NCBI RefSeq assembly: GCF_000730625.1
Contig: NZ_BBIT01000024.1
Coordinates: 1-64,000, forward strand
Direction: 5' to 3'
From: Pseudomonas oryzihabitans NBRC 102199
GTDB lineage: Bacteria; Pseudomonadota; Gammaproteobacteria; Pseudomonadales; Pseudomonadaceae
DNA length: 64,000 nt
In this document: piece by piece, positions 41,750-53,041 of the stretch
Layout: each line of letters begins with the position of its first letter
Position numbering within the stretch: position 1 is the first letter of the stretch
Translations under genes and position numbers: made by a program
Notes under the pieces: generated by a model
What the model was told of the DNA's origin: nothing
Databases searched by the model: none
The model's input: the letters and a program-made list of their open reading frames with translations, nothing else

Positions 41750-43531
41750 TCAGCTCTCGACCTTGCGCGACACCTTTTCCACCCGCACCGTGGCCTTCCC
41801 GTCGACGGTCTTCTCTTCGCTCCCCTTGGCCTTGGGCTCACCCACGACGAAATGGAATTCTTCGCCGTGCTTGACCGCGCCATAGAGCACCGCCTTCTCG
41901 ATCAGCTCGGTACCGCGCAGATGCCGCAGCATCAGCGGATCGCTGCGCAGATCGCGATAGAGCGCCAGGCACAGCAGCGCCATCACCACCACGAAGGGCA
42001 GCGAGACCACAATAGTCAGATTCTGCAGGCCGTTGAGCGCCGCGCCCGGATTGCCCGGGTCGCCGATGGCCAGCATGATCGCCGCCACCGCGCCGGTGAG
42101 GGCGCCCCAGAAGATCACCGTGCGCCGCGAGGGCTCGGTGGTACCGCGCTCGGACAGGGTCCCCATCACCAGGGAGGCGGCGTCGGCGCCGGAGACGAAG
42201 AAGATCGCCACCAGCACCATGACCAGCACCGAGGTCACCGAGACCCAGGGATAGCTGGCCAGCAGGTCATAGAGGGCGAAGTTGCTGTTCACCGCGCCGT
42301 CGACCAGGGTGAAGGCGCCCTGGCGCATGGCATCGATGGCCGCGCCGCCAAAGATGACGAACCAGACCACGCTGACCAGACTCGGCACCAGCAGGACCCC
42401 GGTGACGAACTGGCGGATGGTGCGGCCGCGACTGATGCGGGCGATGAACATGCCGACGAAGGGTGTCCAGGAGATCCACCAGGCCCAGTAGAACACCGTC
42501 CAGCTGGACAGCCAGTTGCCCATGGCCTCGCCTCCGCTGGCACTGGTGCGCGCCATCATCTCCGGCAACAGGTCGATGTAGTCGCCGATGGCGGTGGGCA
42601 GCAGGTTGAGCATCAGCAGGGTCGGACCGACGACGAAGACGAACACGGCCAGGGCCACCGCCAGCACCATGTTGGTGTTGGACAGCCACTGGATGCCCTT
42701 CTCGACCCCGGATACGGCGGAGATGACGAAGGCCACCGTCAGAACCGTGATGATGCTGATGTAGAGCATCTTTCCCGGTTGCTCGATCCAGCCGTTGTGC
42801 TCCAGGCCGCCGGCGATCTGCAGGGCGCCCAGGCCCAGGGAGGCGGCCGAGCCGAACAGGGTGGCGAAGATCGCCATCATGTCGATGACGCGGCCGAGGG
42901 GGCCGTTGGCGTGCTCGCCGATCAGCGGGCGGAAGGCCACCGAGATCAGCTGGCAGCGGCCGCGGCGATAGGTGCCATAGGCGATGGCCAGGCCGACCAC
43001 GGCGTAGATGGCCCAGGGGTGCAGGGTCCAGTGGAACAGCGTGGTCGCCATGGCCACCTGCAGGGCGGCGCTGCTCTGTCCCGCGGCGCCGCCGGGCGGC
43101 GGATTGAGATAGTGCGACAGCGGCTCGGCGACGCCAAAGAACATCAGGCCGATGCCCATGCCGGCGCTGAACATCATCGCCACCCAGGAGAGGGTGCGGA
43201 ATTCCGGTTGCTCGTCGTCGCGCCCCAGGGGGATCCGCCCATAGCGACTGGCGGCCAGCCAGATGACGAAGACCACGAAGCCGGTGGAGGTGAGCACGAA
43301 CAGCCAGCCGAAATGGGTGATCACCCAGCCCTGGGCGGTCGAGGCGCTGCTGGCCAGACTGGCCTGGCTGACGAAGCCCCAGATCACGAAGGCCAGCGCG
43401 GCGATGCTGGTGACGCCGAAGACCACCCAGTCGGTGGTGCCGGCGAGTCGCCGATCCCGTCGCGCCTCCTCGGTCCGGGAGGGATCGGTGACGCTGATAT
43501 CAAGTGTTTCGCTTTTTTCTTCCGTTGCCAT
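41750..43531 (-). CDS. BCCT family betaine/choline/carnitine transporter
   Basis: This 593-aa protein has 12 predicted membrane helices. It shows the BCCT signatures: SAGMGIGLMFFGVAEPLSHY near residue 110, and the Trp-rich helix WWISWTPFVGMFIARISRGRTIRQF. The cytoplasmic C-terminus is charged (about residues 540-593) but shorter than in E. coli BetT. Substrate, whether choline, betaine or carnitine, is not fixed by these motifs. It is isolated between vfr and the trp operon, with no bet genes nearby. Confidence 0.92.
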   Translation of the reverse strand: MATEEKSETLDISVTDPSRTEEARRDRRLAGTTDWVVFGVTSIAALAFVIWGFVSQASLASSASTAQGWVITHFGWLFVLTSTGFVVFVIWLAASRYGRIPLGRDDEQPEFRTLSWVAMMFSAGMGIGLMFFGVAEPLSHYLNPPPGGAAGQSSAALQVAMATTLFHWTLHPWAIYAVVGLAIAYGTYRRGRCQLISVAFRPLIGEHANGPLGRVIDMMAIFATLFGSAASLGLGALQIAGGLEHNGWIEQPGKMLYISIITVLTVAFVISAVSGVEKGIQWLSNTNMVLAVALAVFVFVVGPTLLMLNLLPTAIGDYIDLLPEMMARTSASGGEAMGNWLSSWTVFYWAWWISWTPFVGMFIARISRGRTIRQFVTGVLLVPSLVSVVWFVIFGGAAIDAMRQGAFTLVDGAVNSNFALYDLLASYPWVSVTSVLVMVLVAIFFVSGADAASLVMGTLSERGTTEPSRRTVIFWGALTGAVAAIMLAIGDPGNPGAALNGLQNLTIVVSLPFVVVMALLCLALYRDLRSDPLMLRHLRGTELIEKAVLYGAVKHGEEFHFVVGEPKAKGSEEKTVDGKATVRVEKVSRKVES

Positions 43532-43751
43532 GGTTCTCGCATGCCCTGGTTATGGATGGCCTGGTGCGGCGGAGTCCTGGCTCGTCCTGCGACGGCCAGC
43601 CGCCTCCGCGACTCGCCACGGTGCAACGAGTCGGAGGCCATTAACCGGGTTTATCCCTACAGAAACAAAGCCCTGCGTCGGCAGCGGGCACACGGAGGTC
43701 GTTCCCGCCGCCCGGGGTGGGCGCGAGTCGACCTGGATCACCCTGTGGAAA

Positions 43752-43781
43752 GAAAAAGGCCCCGGGGTGGTCCCGGGGCCT
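43752..43781 (-). terminator. Terminator after trpC
   Basis: A 10-bp stem (43757-43766 with 43772-43781) is followed on the minus strand by a T-rich tract (A-run at 43753-43757). It lies 20 bp past the trpC stop and ends the trp operon. Confidence 0.9.
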
Positions 43782-43800
43782 CGTGCGGACGACCTTGGTC

Positions 43801-44628
43801 TCAGGCGTCTCTGAGCGGGAAGCGGCGATCCGGGAAGAACAGACGCTGCAGCTCCTGGCCTGGTTCGTCGGCGCGCATGAAGGCTTCGCCGACCAGGAAG
43901 GCGCGCACCTCGTTGGTTTCCATCAGCTCCACGTCGGCGCGATTGAGAATGCCGCTCTCGGTGATCACCAGGCGATCCTGGGGGATGCGCGGCAAGAGAT
44001 CGAGGGTGGCTTCCAGGCTGACCTCGAAGGTGTGCAGGTTGCGGTTGTTGACCCCCACCAGCGGGGTGTCCAGCACCGTCAGGGCGCGTTCCAGCTCGGC
44101 GCCGTCATGCACCTCGACCAGCACGTCCAGACCGACGTCCTTGGCCGTGGCGGCCAGCTCGCCCATCAGGCCGTCGTCCAGCGCGGCGACGATCAGCAGG
44201 ATGCAGTCGGCGCCGATGGCCCGGGCTTCCACCACCTGGATGGGATCGACGAGGAAGTCCTTGCGGATCACCGGCAGCTGGCAGGCGGCGCGCGCCTGCT
44301 GCAGATAGGCGTTGCCACCCTGGAAGAAGTCCACGTCGGTGAGCACGCTCAGGCAGGTGGCCCCGCCCAGGGCATAGCTGTGGGCGATCTCGGCCGGCAC
44401 GAAGTGTTCACGGATCACGCCCTTGCTCGGCGAGGCCTTCTTCACCTCGGCGATGATCGCCGCCTCCTTGCGCGCCACCTGGGCCTGCAGGGCGCGGGCG
44501 AAGCCGCGCGGGGCGTCGGCGGCACGGGCCTGGGCCTCGAGTTCGGCCAGGCTGGTCCGGGCCTTGAGCTGGGCGATTTCCTCGGCCTTGCGGGCCAGGA
44601 TCTTCTGCAACACGGTTGGCACACTCAC
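43801..44628 (-). CDS. trpC: Indole-3-glycerol-phosphate synthase
   Basis: This 275-aa monofunctional (beta/alpha)8 enzyme closes the indole ring. It has the family's N-terminal helix ([12 protein letters not shown]), then [10 protein letters not shown] with the catalytic Lys, [11 protein letters not shown] and [12 protein letters not shown]. It is not fused to trpF, as is usual in pseudomonads. Its ATG overlaps the trpD stop (44625-44628), the last of four tightly packed trp genes. Confidence 0.97.
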   Translation of the reverse strand: MSVPTVLQKILARKAEEIAQLKARTSLAELEAQARAADAPRGFARALQAQVARKEAAIIAEVKKASPSKGVIREHFVPAEIAHSYALGGATCLSVLTDVDFFQGGNAYLQQARAACQLPVIRKDFLVDPIQVVEARAIGADCILLIVAALDDGLMGELAATAKDVGLDVLVEVHDGAELERALTVLDTPLVGVNNRNLHTFEVSLEATLDLLPRIPQDRLVITESGILNRADVELMETNEVRAFLVGEAFMRADEPGQELQRLFFPDRRFPLRDA

Positions 44629-45674
44629 GGGCGACCCTCCTCGCGATAGACGGATGTGAAATGGGCGAGCTCGTCCAGCTTTTCCCGGGCCAGGCCGCTG
44701 TAGAGCGCGTCGTGGGCCAAGAGTACCCCTTCATGCAGGCTATGGGCGAGATCCGCGGCGTAGAGCGCCGCGCCGGCGTTGAGCACGATCATGTCGGCGG
44801 CCTTTTGCCCGGCTTCGGTCTTGCGTCGGCCGAGGGCGTCGCGGATCAGCGCCAGGGAGGCCTCGGGGCCGTCCACCGTCAGGCCGACCAGGGTCTGGCT
44901 CTTGATGCCCAGATCCTCCGGCAGCACCTGGTATTCGCTGATGCTGCCGTCCTTGAGTTCGGCCACCTGGGTCGCCGCGGCCAGGCTGAATTCGTCCAGG
45001 CCGTCGCGGGAGTGCACCACCAGCACGTGGTGGCTGCCCAGGCGCTGCAGCACCTCGGCCAGCGGCCGGCACAGCGCGGCGCTGAACACCCCGACCACCT
45101 GGTGGCGCACGCCGGCCGGGTTGGTCAGAGGGCCGAGCATGTTGAACAGGGTGCGCAGCCCCAGGGAGCGACGCGGCCCGGCGGCATGGCGCATGGCGCT
45201 GTGGTGTGACTGGGCGAACATGAAGCCGACGCCCACCTGCTCGACGCAGCGAGCGATCTGCTCGGGCGTCAGCTCCAGGTAGATGCCCGCGGCCTCCAGC
45301 AGATCGGCGCTGCCGCTCTTGCCGGACACCGCGCGATTGCCGTGCTTGGCCACCTTGCCGCCGGCCGCCGCGACCACGAACACCGAGGCCGAGGAGACGT
45401 TGAAGATGTTGGCGCCATCGCCACCGGTGCCCACCACGTCGACCACGTGATCGAGGCTCGGCAGCACCACAGGGGTGGCCAGTTCGCGCATCACGCTGAC
45501 CGCGCCACAGATCTCGTCGATGGTCTCGCTCTTGATGCGCATGCCCATGAGGAAGGCACCGATCTGCGCCTCGTCGGCGCCACCGGTCATGATCTGGCGC
45601 ATCACCGCCTGCATTTCCGCCACATTGAGGTCGAGTTGTCCGCTGATGCGGTTCAGGGCCTGCTTGATGTCCAT
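44625..45674 (-). CDS. trpD: Anthranilate phosphoribosyltransferase
   Basis: This 349-aa enzyme joins anthranilate to PRPP. The PRPP loop [17 protein letters not shown], the [19 protein letters not shown] motif and the later [10 protein letters not shown] are intact. Its start follows the trpG stop directly and its stop overlaps trpC, which implies coupled translation. Confidence 0.97.
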   Translation of the reverse strand: MDIKQALNRISGQLDLNVAEMQAVMRQIMTGGADEAQIGAFLMGMRIKSETIDEICGAVSVMRELATPVVLPSLDHVVDVVGTGGDGANIFNVSSASVFVVAAAGGKVAKHGNRAVSGKSGSADLLEAAGIYLELTPEQIARCVEQVGVGFMFAQSHHSAMRHAAGPRRSLGLRTLFNMLGPLTNPAGVRHQVVGVFSAALCRPLAEVLQRLGSHHVLVVHSRDGLDEFSLAAATQVAELKDGSISEYQVLPEDLGIKSQTLVGLTVDGPEASLALIRDALGRRKTEAGQKAADMIVLNAGAALYAADLAHSLHEGVLLAHDALYSGLAREKLDELAHFTSVYREEGRP

Positions 45675-46268
45675 CTAGCGCCGTCCTCCCTGCTGCTGGA
45701 GAAAGTTGGCCAGCAGGTCGTGCCCATGCTCGGTGAGGATGGACTCGGGGTGGAACTGCACCCCCTCGATCATGAACTCGCGGTGCCGCAGGCCCATGAT
45801 CTCGTCCATGCTGCCGTCCGGATGCTGGGTCCAGGCGGTGATCTCCAGGCACTCGGGCAGGGTCTCGCGCTTGACCACCAGCGAGTGGTAGCGGGTCACG
45901 GTGAAGGGATTGGGCAGGCCGGCGAAGACGCCTTCGCCGTTGTGGTAGACCGGGCTGGTCTTGCCGTGCATCGGCTCGCGCGCCCGCACCACCTCGCCGC
46001 CAAAGGCCTGGCCCAGGCTCTGATGGCCCAGGCAGACGCCCAGCACCGGCAGCTTGCCGGCGAAGCGCTCCAGGGTGGCCAGGGAGATGCCCGCCTCGTT
46101 GGGCGTGCAGGGACCGGGGGAGACGACGATGCGCTCCGGCGCCAGGTCGTCCAGCGCCTCGACCGGCACCTCGTCGTTGCGCACCACCTTGACCTCGGCG
46201 CCCAGCTCGCCCAGGTACTGCACCAGGTTGTAGGTAAAGGAATCGTAGTTATCGAGCATCAGCAGCAT
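45675..46268 (-). CDS. trpG: Anthranilate synthase, glutamine amidotransferase subunit
   Basis: This 197-aa class I amidotransferase supplies ammonia to TrpE. The oxyanion [11 protein letters not shown], the catalytic nucleophile in [15 protein letters not shown], and HPES near the C-terminus are present. I start at the ATG at 46268, the family's [17 protein letters not shown]. Its start is only 10 bp after the trpE stop, so the two subunits are made from adjacent genes. In P. aeruginosa a pyocin cluster separates these genes. Confidence 0.97.
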   Translation of the reverse strand: MLLMLDNYDSFTYNLVQYLGELGAEVKVVRNDEVPVEALDDLAPERIVVSPGPCTPNEAGISLATLERFAGKLPVLGVCLGHQSLGQAFGGEVVRAREPMHGKTSPVYHNGEGVFAGLPNPFTVTRYHSLVVKRETLPECLEITAWTQHPDGSMDEIMGLRHREFMIEGVQFHPESILTEHGHDLLANFLQQQGGRR

Positions 46269-46278
46269 GGTGGATTCC

Positions 46279-47757
46279 TCAGACGGACTGTTCGGCAAGG
46301 GTGACGGCGCGGAACATCGCGCGACGCTTGTTGAGGGTCTCTTCCCACTCCGCCGCCGGCTGGGAGTCGGCGACGATGCCGCCGCCCGCCTGCACGTGCA
46401 GTTCGCCGTCCTTGATCACCGCGGTGCGGATGGCGATGGCGGTGTCCATGTTGCCGTTCCAGGCCAGGTAACCCACGGCGCCGCCGTAGATGCCGCGCTT
46501 GACCGGTTCCAGTTCGTCGATGATCTCCATGGCGCGGATCTTCGGCGCCCCGGAAAGGGTGCCGGCCGGCAGGATGGCGCGCAGGGCGTCCATGGCGGAG
46601 AGCTCGGGCTTGAGCCGGCCGGTGACGTTGCTGACGATGTGCATCACGTTGGAATAACGCTCGATGACCATCTTCTCGGTCAGGGTCACGCTGCCGGTGG
46701 TGGAGACCCGGCCCACGTCGTTGCGGCCCAGGTCGATCAGCATCAGGTGCTCGGCCAGCTCCTTGGCATCGGCCAGCAGGTCGCGCTCGAGCGCCAGATC
46801 GGCTTCTTCGGTGGCACCACGTGGACGGGTCCCGGCGATGGGGCGCACGGTGATCTCGCCGTCTTCCACCCGCACCAGAACCTCGGGCGAACTGCCCACC
46901 ACATGGAAGTCGCCGAAGTTGAAGAAATACATGTAGGGCGTGGGGTTGAAGCAGCGCAGCGCCCGATAGAGGTCGATGGGCGCAGCCTGGAAATCGATGG
47001 TCATGCGCTGCGAGGGCACCACCTGCATGCAGTCGCCGGCCAGGATGTAGTCCTTGATCCGCTCTACGGCGTTTTCATAGTCGGCACGGCTGTAGCTGGA
47101 GCGGAAGGCCGGTTCGCTGCCGCTGCCTACCGCGGCGAAGTCCAGGCCCAGGCGCGGGGCGATGGGCTGGCGAATGCGCTCGCGCAGCGCCGCGAGTCGG
47201 GCCTGGCCCTGCTCATAGGCGTTCGGCTGGCTCGGATCGACGAGCACGATGCAGTGCAGCTTGCCGGCCAGGTTGTCGAAGACCACAACTTCGTCCGAGA
47301 CCATCAGCAGGATGTCCGGGGTGCCCAGCGGATCGGGATTGGGACTGGCGCCCAGGCGCTTCTCGACATAGCGCACGCAGTCATAGCCGAAGTAGCCCAC
47401 CAAGCCGCCATCGAACTTGGGCAGATTGGGCACCACCGGCACGCGATAGCGGGCCTTGAAGGCCTCGACGAAGGCCAGCGGATCCTCGACGGTGGCCGCC
47501 TCGAGCTCTCGCTCGCCCTCGTGCACCGTGACCTCGTACCCGCGGGCACGCAGCAGGGTCCGGCAGGGCAAGCCGATGATCGAATAGCGGCCCCATTTCT
47601 CACCGCCCTGCACCGACTCCAGCAGATAGGAGTTGGGCGCATCGGCCAGCTTGAGATAGAGGGACAGCGGGGTGTCGAAGTCGGCCAGGGTTTCGAAGGC
47701 CAGGGGAATGCGGTTATAGCCTTGAGCGGCCAGGCGCAGGAAGTCGTCGCGGGTCAT
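46279..47757 (-). CDS. trpE: Anthranilate synthase component I
   Basis: This 492-aa enzyme makes anthranilate from chorismate, with ammonia from TrpG. The chorismate-binding domain has the GTRPRG(A)T motif, the [15 protein letters not shown] helix and GAPKIRAME. The N-terminal LLES motif (near residue 46) belongs to the feedback Trp site. It is the first gene of a trpE-trpG-trpD-trpC operon. A Trp-codon leader and hairpin lie before it (47802-47874). Confidence 0.97.
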   Translation of the reverse strand: MTRDDFLRLAAQGYNRIPLAFETLADFDTPLSLYLKLADAPNSYLLESVQGGEKWGRYSIIGLPCRTLLRARGYEVTVHEGERELEAATVEDPLAFVEAFKARYRVPVVPNLPKFDGGLVGYFGYDCVRYVEKRLGASPNPDPLGTPDILLMVSDEVVVFDNLAGKLHCIVLVDPSQPNAYEQGQARLAALRERIRQPIAPRLGLDFAAVGSGSEPAFRSSYSRADYENAVERIKDYILAGDCMQVVPSQRMTIDFQAAPIDLYRALRCFNPTPYMYFFNFGDFHVVGSSPEVLVRVEDGEITVRPIAGTRPRGATEEADLALERDLLADAKELAEHLMLIDLGRNDVGRVSTTGSVTLTEKMVIERYSNVMHIVSNVTGRLKPELSAMDALRAILPAGTLSGAPKIRAMEIIDELEPVKRGIYGGAVGYLAWNGNMDTAIAIRTAVIKDGELHVQAGGGIVADSQPAAEWEETLNKRRAMFRAVTLAEQSV

Positions 47758-47801
47758 GATCAGCCTCGTGGCGAGGAAAACGAAAGGTCGGGTGCACAGC
47801 G

Positions 47802-47820
47802 TGCCGGTCTGATACCGGCA
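47802..47820 (-). promoter_or_regulatory. Stem-loop in the trp leader (attenuator element)
   Basis: TGCCGGT and ACCGGCA form a perfect 7-bp stem with a 5-nt loop, starting 10 nt after the leader-peptide stop and 45 nt before trpE. A T-rich stretch (TTTCGTTTT on the minus strand) follows about 20 nt later. Whether this is the terminator or an alternative pairing arm is not resolved. Confidence 0.5.
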
Positions 47821-47829
47821 GGGACGAAA

Positions 47830-47874
47830 TCAGGCGCGCCAGCGCCAACGGGCCAGGGCCTTGATGACTTTCAT
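47830..47874 (-). CDS. trpL: trp operon leader peptide (trpL-like), 14 aa
   Basis: ATG at 47874 opens a 14-codon frame, MKVIKALARWRWRA, with TGG codons at positions 10 and 12 and a stop at 47830. Nothing else this short in the window has two Trp codons in three. An in-frame GTG at 47910, after an AAGAG site, would extend it upstream and add a third TGG. Attenuation of trp genes is known in P. putida. Stalling on scarce tRNA-Trp would expose alternative pairings before trpE. The start is uncertain; the codon pattern is not. Confidence 0.65.
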   Translation of the reverse strand: MKVIKALARWRWRA

Positions 47875-47998
47875 CCATGCTCGCGAGGAGCCTGTGCGGG
47901 TGACCACCACGATGCGATCTCTTGCTCTTGGGGCGGGGGTTGAAGGGCCACGTTAGCCTAGCCGGCGCGGCATGGCAACCGGCCGGCCACTTCGGCGG

Positions 47999-48679
47999 CT
48001 AGATGAACAGTTCGCGCAGATCGTCGACGACCAGATCCGGCTGCTCGCTGGCGATGGGCTCGCCATGGTTGTAGCCGTAGCTCAGGGCCACGCAGCGCAC
48101 CCCGGCGGCCCGGGCGGCGCGGATGTCGTTGCGCGAATCGCCGATGAACAGGGCCTGGCCGGCCGCTACCCCCGCCTGCTGCATGACCCACAGCAGGCCC
48201 GCCGGATCGGGCTTCTGCTGCGGCAGGGTATCGCCGCCGACGATCCAGTCGAAGTCGCCCAGCCCCATGTCGGCCAAGAGCGGCGCGACGAAGCGTTCCG
48301 GCTTGTTGGTGATCACCGCCAGGCGCACGCCCAGGGTGCGCAGCAGCGCCAGGCTGTCCAGCACGCCGGGATAGACGCGGGTCAGGGCGTGACTGCCGCC
48401 ATAGAGCGCCATGAACAGCGCCAGGGCCTCGTCGGCGGCGGCATCGTCCACCGCGTCATGCCGCATGTCATCCGCCAGTGCCCGGCGTACCAGTACCCGG
48501 GCGCCATTGCCGATCCACAGCCGCACCTTGTCCAGTCCCGCCGGCGCGCGGCCCAGGCGTTCAAGCATGGCATCCACCGCGGCGGCCAGGTCCGGCGCCG
48601 AATCCAGCAGGGTGCCGTCGAGGTCGAACATCACCAGGGCGGGCGGATGCCCGCCACCGAGGCGTACCAGGGCGCTCAT
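47999..48679 (-). CDS. gph: Phosphoglycolate phosphatase
   Basis: This 226-aa HAD-family enzyme removes phosphate from 2-phosphoglycolate. The nucleophile motif [14 protein letters not shown], the TNKPERF motif II-III region and [16 protein letters not shown] are intact. I start at the ATG at 48679, which overlaps the rpe stop. It lies upstream of the trp leader on the same strand, so rpe-gph could read into trp. Confidence 0.95.
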   Translation of the reverse strand: MSALVRLGGGHPPALVMFDLDGTLLDSAPDLAAAVDAMLERLGRAPAGLDKVRLWIGNGARVLVRRALADDMRHDAVDDAAADEALALFMALYGGSHALTRVYPGVLDSLALLRTLGVRLAVITNKPERFVAPLLADMGLGDFDWIVGGDTLPQQKPDPAGLLWVMQQAGVAAGQALFIGDSRNDIRAARAAGVRCVALSYGYNHGEPIASEQPDLVVDDLRELFI

Positions 48680-49353
48680 ACCGAGCGGGCCTTGGCCAGT
48701 TCGGCGCGCATCGCCTGGATCACCGCGGCATAGTCGGGCTGGCCGAAGATGGCCGAGCCGGCGACGAAGGTATCGGCCCCGGCACGGGCGATCTCGCCGA
48801 TGTTCTTGACGTTGACCCCGCCATCGATCTCCAGGCGGATCGGCCGGCCCGAGGCGTCGATCAGGGCGCGTGCCTCGCGCAGCTTGTCGAGGGTGCCGGG
48901 AATGAATTTCTGGCCGCCGAAGCCGGGGTTGACGCTCATCAGCAGCACCATGTCGATCTTGTCCATGACGTACTTCAGGGCATCCAGCGAGGTGGCCGGA
49001 TTGAACACCAGGCCGGCCCGGCAACCGCCGTCCTTGATCAGCTGCAGCGAGCGATCGATGTGCTCGGAGGCCTCGGGGTGGAAGGTGATGTCGGTGGCGC
49101 CGGCCTCGATGAAATCGCCGATGATGCGATCCACCGGCTTGACCATCAGGTGCACGTCGATGGGCGCGGTCACCCCGTAGTTGCGCAGCGCCTTGCAGAC
49201 CATGGGGCCGATGGTGAGATTGGGCACATAGTGGTTGTCCATCACGTCGAAATGGACCATGTCGGCACCGGCGGCGAGGACCTTGTCGACCTCCTCGCCC
49301 AGGCGGGCGAAATCGGCGGACAGGATCGAGGGAGCGATGGCGAAGGGTTGCAT
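48676..49353 (-). CDS. rpe: Ribulose-phosphate 3-epimerase
   Basis: This 225-aa (beta/alpha)8 enzyme interconverts ribulose-5-P and xylulose-5-[43 protein letters not shown] and EIDGGVN are present with the metal ligands. I start at the ATG at 49353 ([12 protein letters not shown]). It is coupled to gph by an ATGA overlap. The rpe-gph-trpE order is common in gamma-proteobacteria. Confidence 0.97.
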   Translation of the reverse strand: MQPFAIAPSILSADFARLGEEVDKVLAAGADMVHFDVMDNHYVPNLTIGPMVCKALRNYGVTAPIDVHLMVKPVDRIIGDFIEAGATDITFHPEASEHIDRSLQLIKDGGCRAGLVFNPATSLDALKYVMDKIDMVLLMSVNPGFGGQKFIPGTLDKLREARALIDASGRPIRLEIDGGVNVKNIGEIARAGADTFVAGSAIFGQPDYAAVIQAMRAELAKARSV

Positions 49354-49491
49354 GGGATAGCCTCGGCGAAGGTTAAGTGGCGGCATTGTAACGGAGATCC
49401 GTCTGCGGCTCGGGCGTTCCCGCTGCCCCGACGGGGCGAACGGCGGTAGGCTCGCCAGGGTCAACCGTCCCCCTGTCGAGGATTCCCGTCG

Positions 49492-50476
49492 ATGTCGTCG
49501 CCCGCCCTGCTGCCGCTCTGCCTCCTCCTGCTCGGCCTTGCCGCCCCGGTGCCTGCCGAAGAGGCGCCCACCCCGGCACCGGAAACGCCGGCGGCGCCGG
49601 CCGCCGTGGCCCCGGCGTTGGAGCGCAGCCAGGAGCAGCAGCAGGCGCTGATGCGGCAACTGCCCGCCGAGCAGCAGAAGACCCTGCAGGCTGGCGACGA
49701 ATCCTTTCTCACCCTGCTAGTGCCCGCCGCCCGGGCCAAGGCCGCCGGAACGGTGGTGCTGGTGCCGGGCGATGGCGAATCGGCCGACTGGCCCAATGTG
49801 GTGGCGCCCGTGCGCCAGCAGTTGCCCACCTTCGGCTGGCAGACCATCAGCCTGAGCCTGCCCGATCCCTATGACCCCGTGGTGGCGATCGAGCGGGACA
49901 CCGCGCCGGCGGACACCGACGCCCAGGCCAACAGCGAGCAGGCAGCACCGCCGGTGACCGGCGGCAGCGGTACGGCGCCCGCCGCCCCGACCCAGGCCGA
50001 AGCCGGCAGCGGCGAACCGGCCCAGGCGGCGGTCGCACCGGTGGATCCCGAAGCCGCGGCCAATGCCCAGGCCACCCGGGTACTGGCGCGCATCGCCGCC
50101 GGCATCGACCTGGCGCTGCAACAGGGCGCCAGCCCCATCGTGCTGGTCGGTCACGGCACCGGCGCCTACTGGGCGGCGCGCTATCTGGCGGAAAAGGAAC
50201 CGGCCGAGGTCAAGCAACTGGTGCTCATCGACGCCCGCGAACCCCAGGGCATGCCGCCGCGGCTGGACGCCACCATGGGCAAGACCGACCTGCAGATCGC
50301 CGACCTGGTGCACGCCCCCGGAGCGGCCGCCCAGCGGCGCAAGGAACGCGCGGCGCAAAAGGCCAACAAGGGCTATCGGCAGATCGATCTGCCGGTGATT
50401 CCCGGCGACCGGGCCGCCGAGCAGGAACAGACCGTCCGCCGCCTGCGCGCCTGGCTGGATCGGCTGCCACCGGCCG

Positions 50477-50502
<26 letters not shown>
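49492..50502 (+). CDS. DUF3530 family alpha/beta-hydrolase-like protein
   Basis: This 336-aa protein has a signal peptide (about residues 1-22, ending PVPAE). An Ala/Pro-rich linker and then an alpha/beta-hydrolase-like core follow. The core has [15 protein letters not shown] and [19 protein letters not shown]. The second motif resembles the nucleophile elbow GxSxG but has Gly-His-Gly-Thr-Gly, with Thr in place of Ser. A 60-residue Ala/Pro/Gln insert (about 145-195) splits the core. The family is unstudied. It is convergent with djlA and the ends overlap by 26 bp. Confidence 0.8.
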
Positions 50503-52922
<2,420 letters not shown>

Positions 52923-53041
52923 TTACAGCGGATCCCCCGGCCCTAGCCGATGCGCAGGTCATGTTTTATTATCCGCTATCTTTTTGAGCCCATCGAGAGG
53001 CCGCGGCCCCTTAATGGCCGGCGTGCAGGACGACTTTAAGG

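Noticed and set aside
41852-44308. 818-codon plus-strand frame opposite the BCCT and trpC genes
   Set aside because: It spans two real genes and their gap, and its composition is His/Gln/Gly-rich, as expected for a shadow frame.
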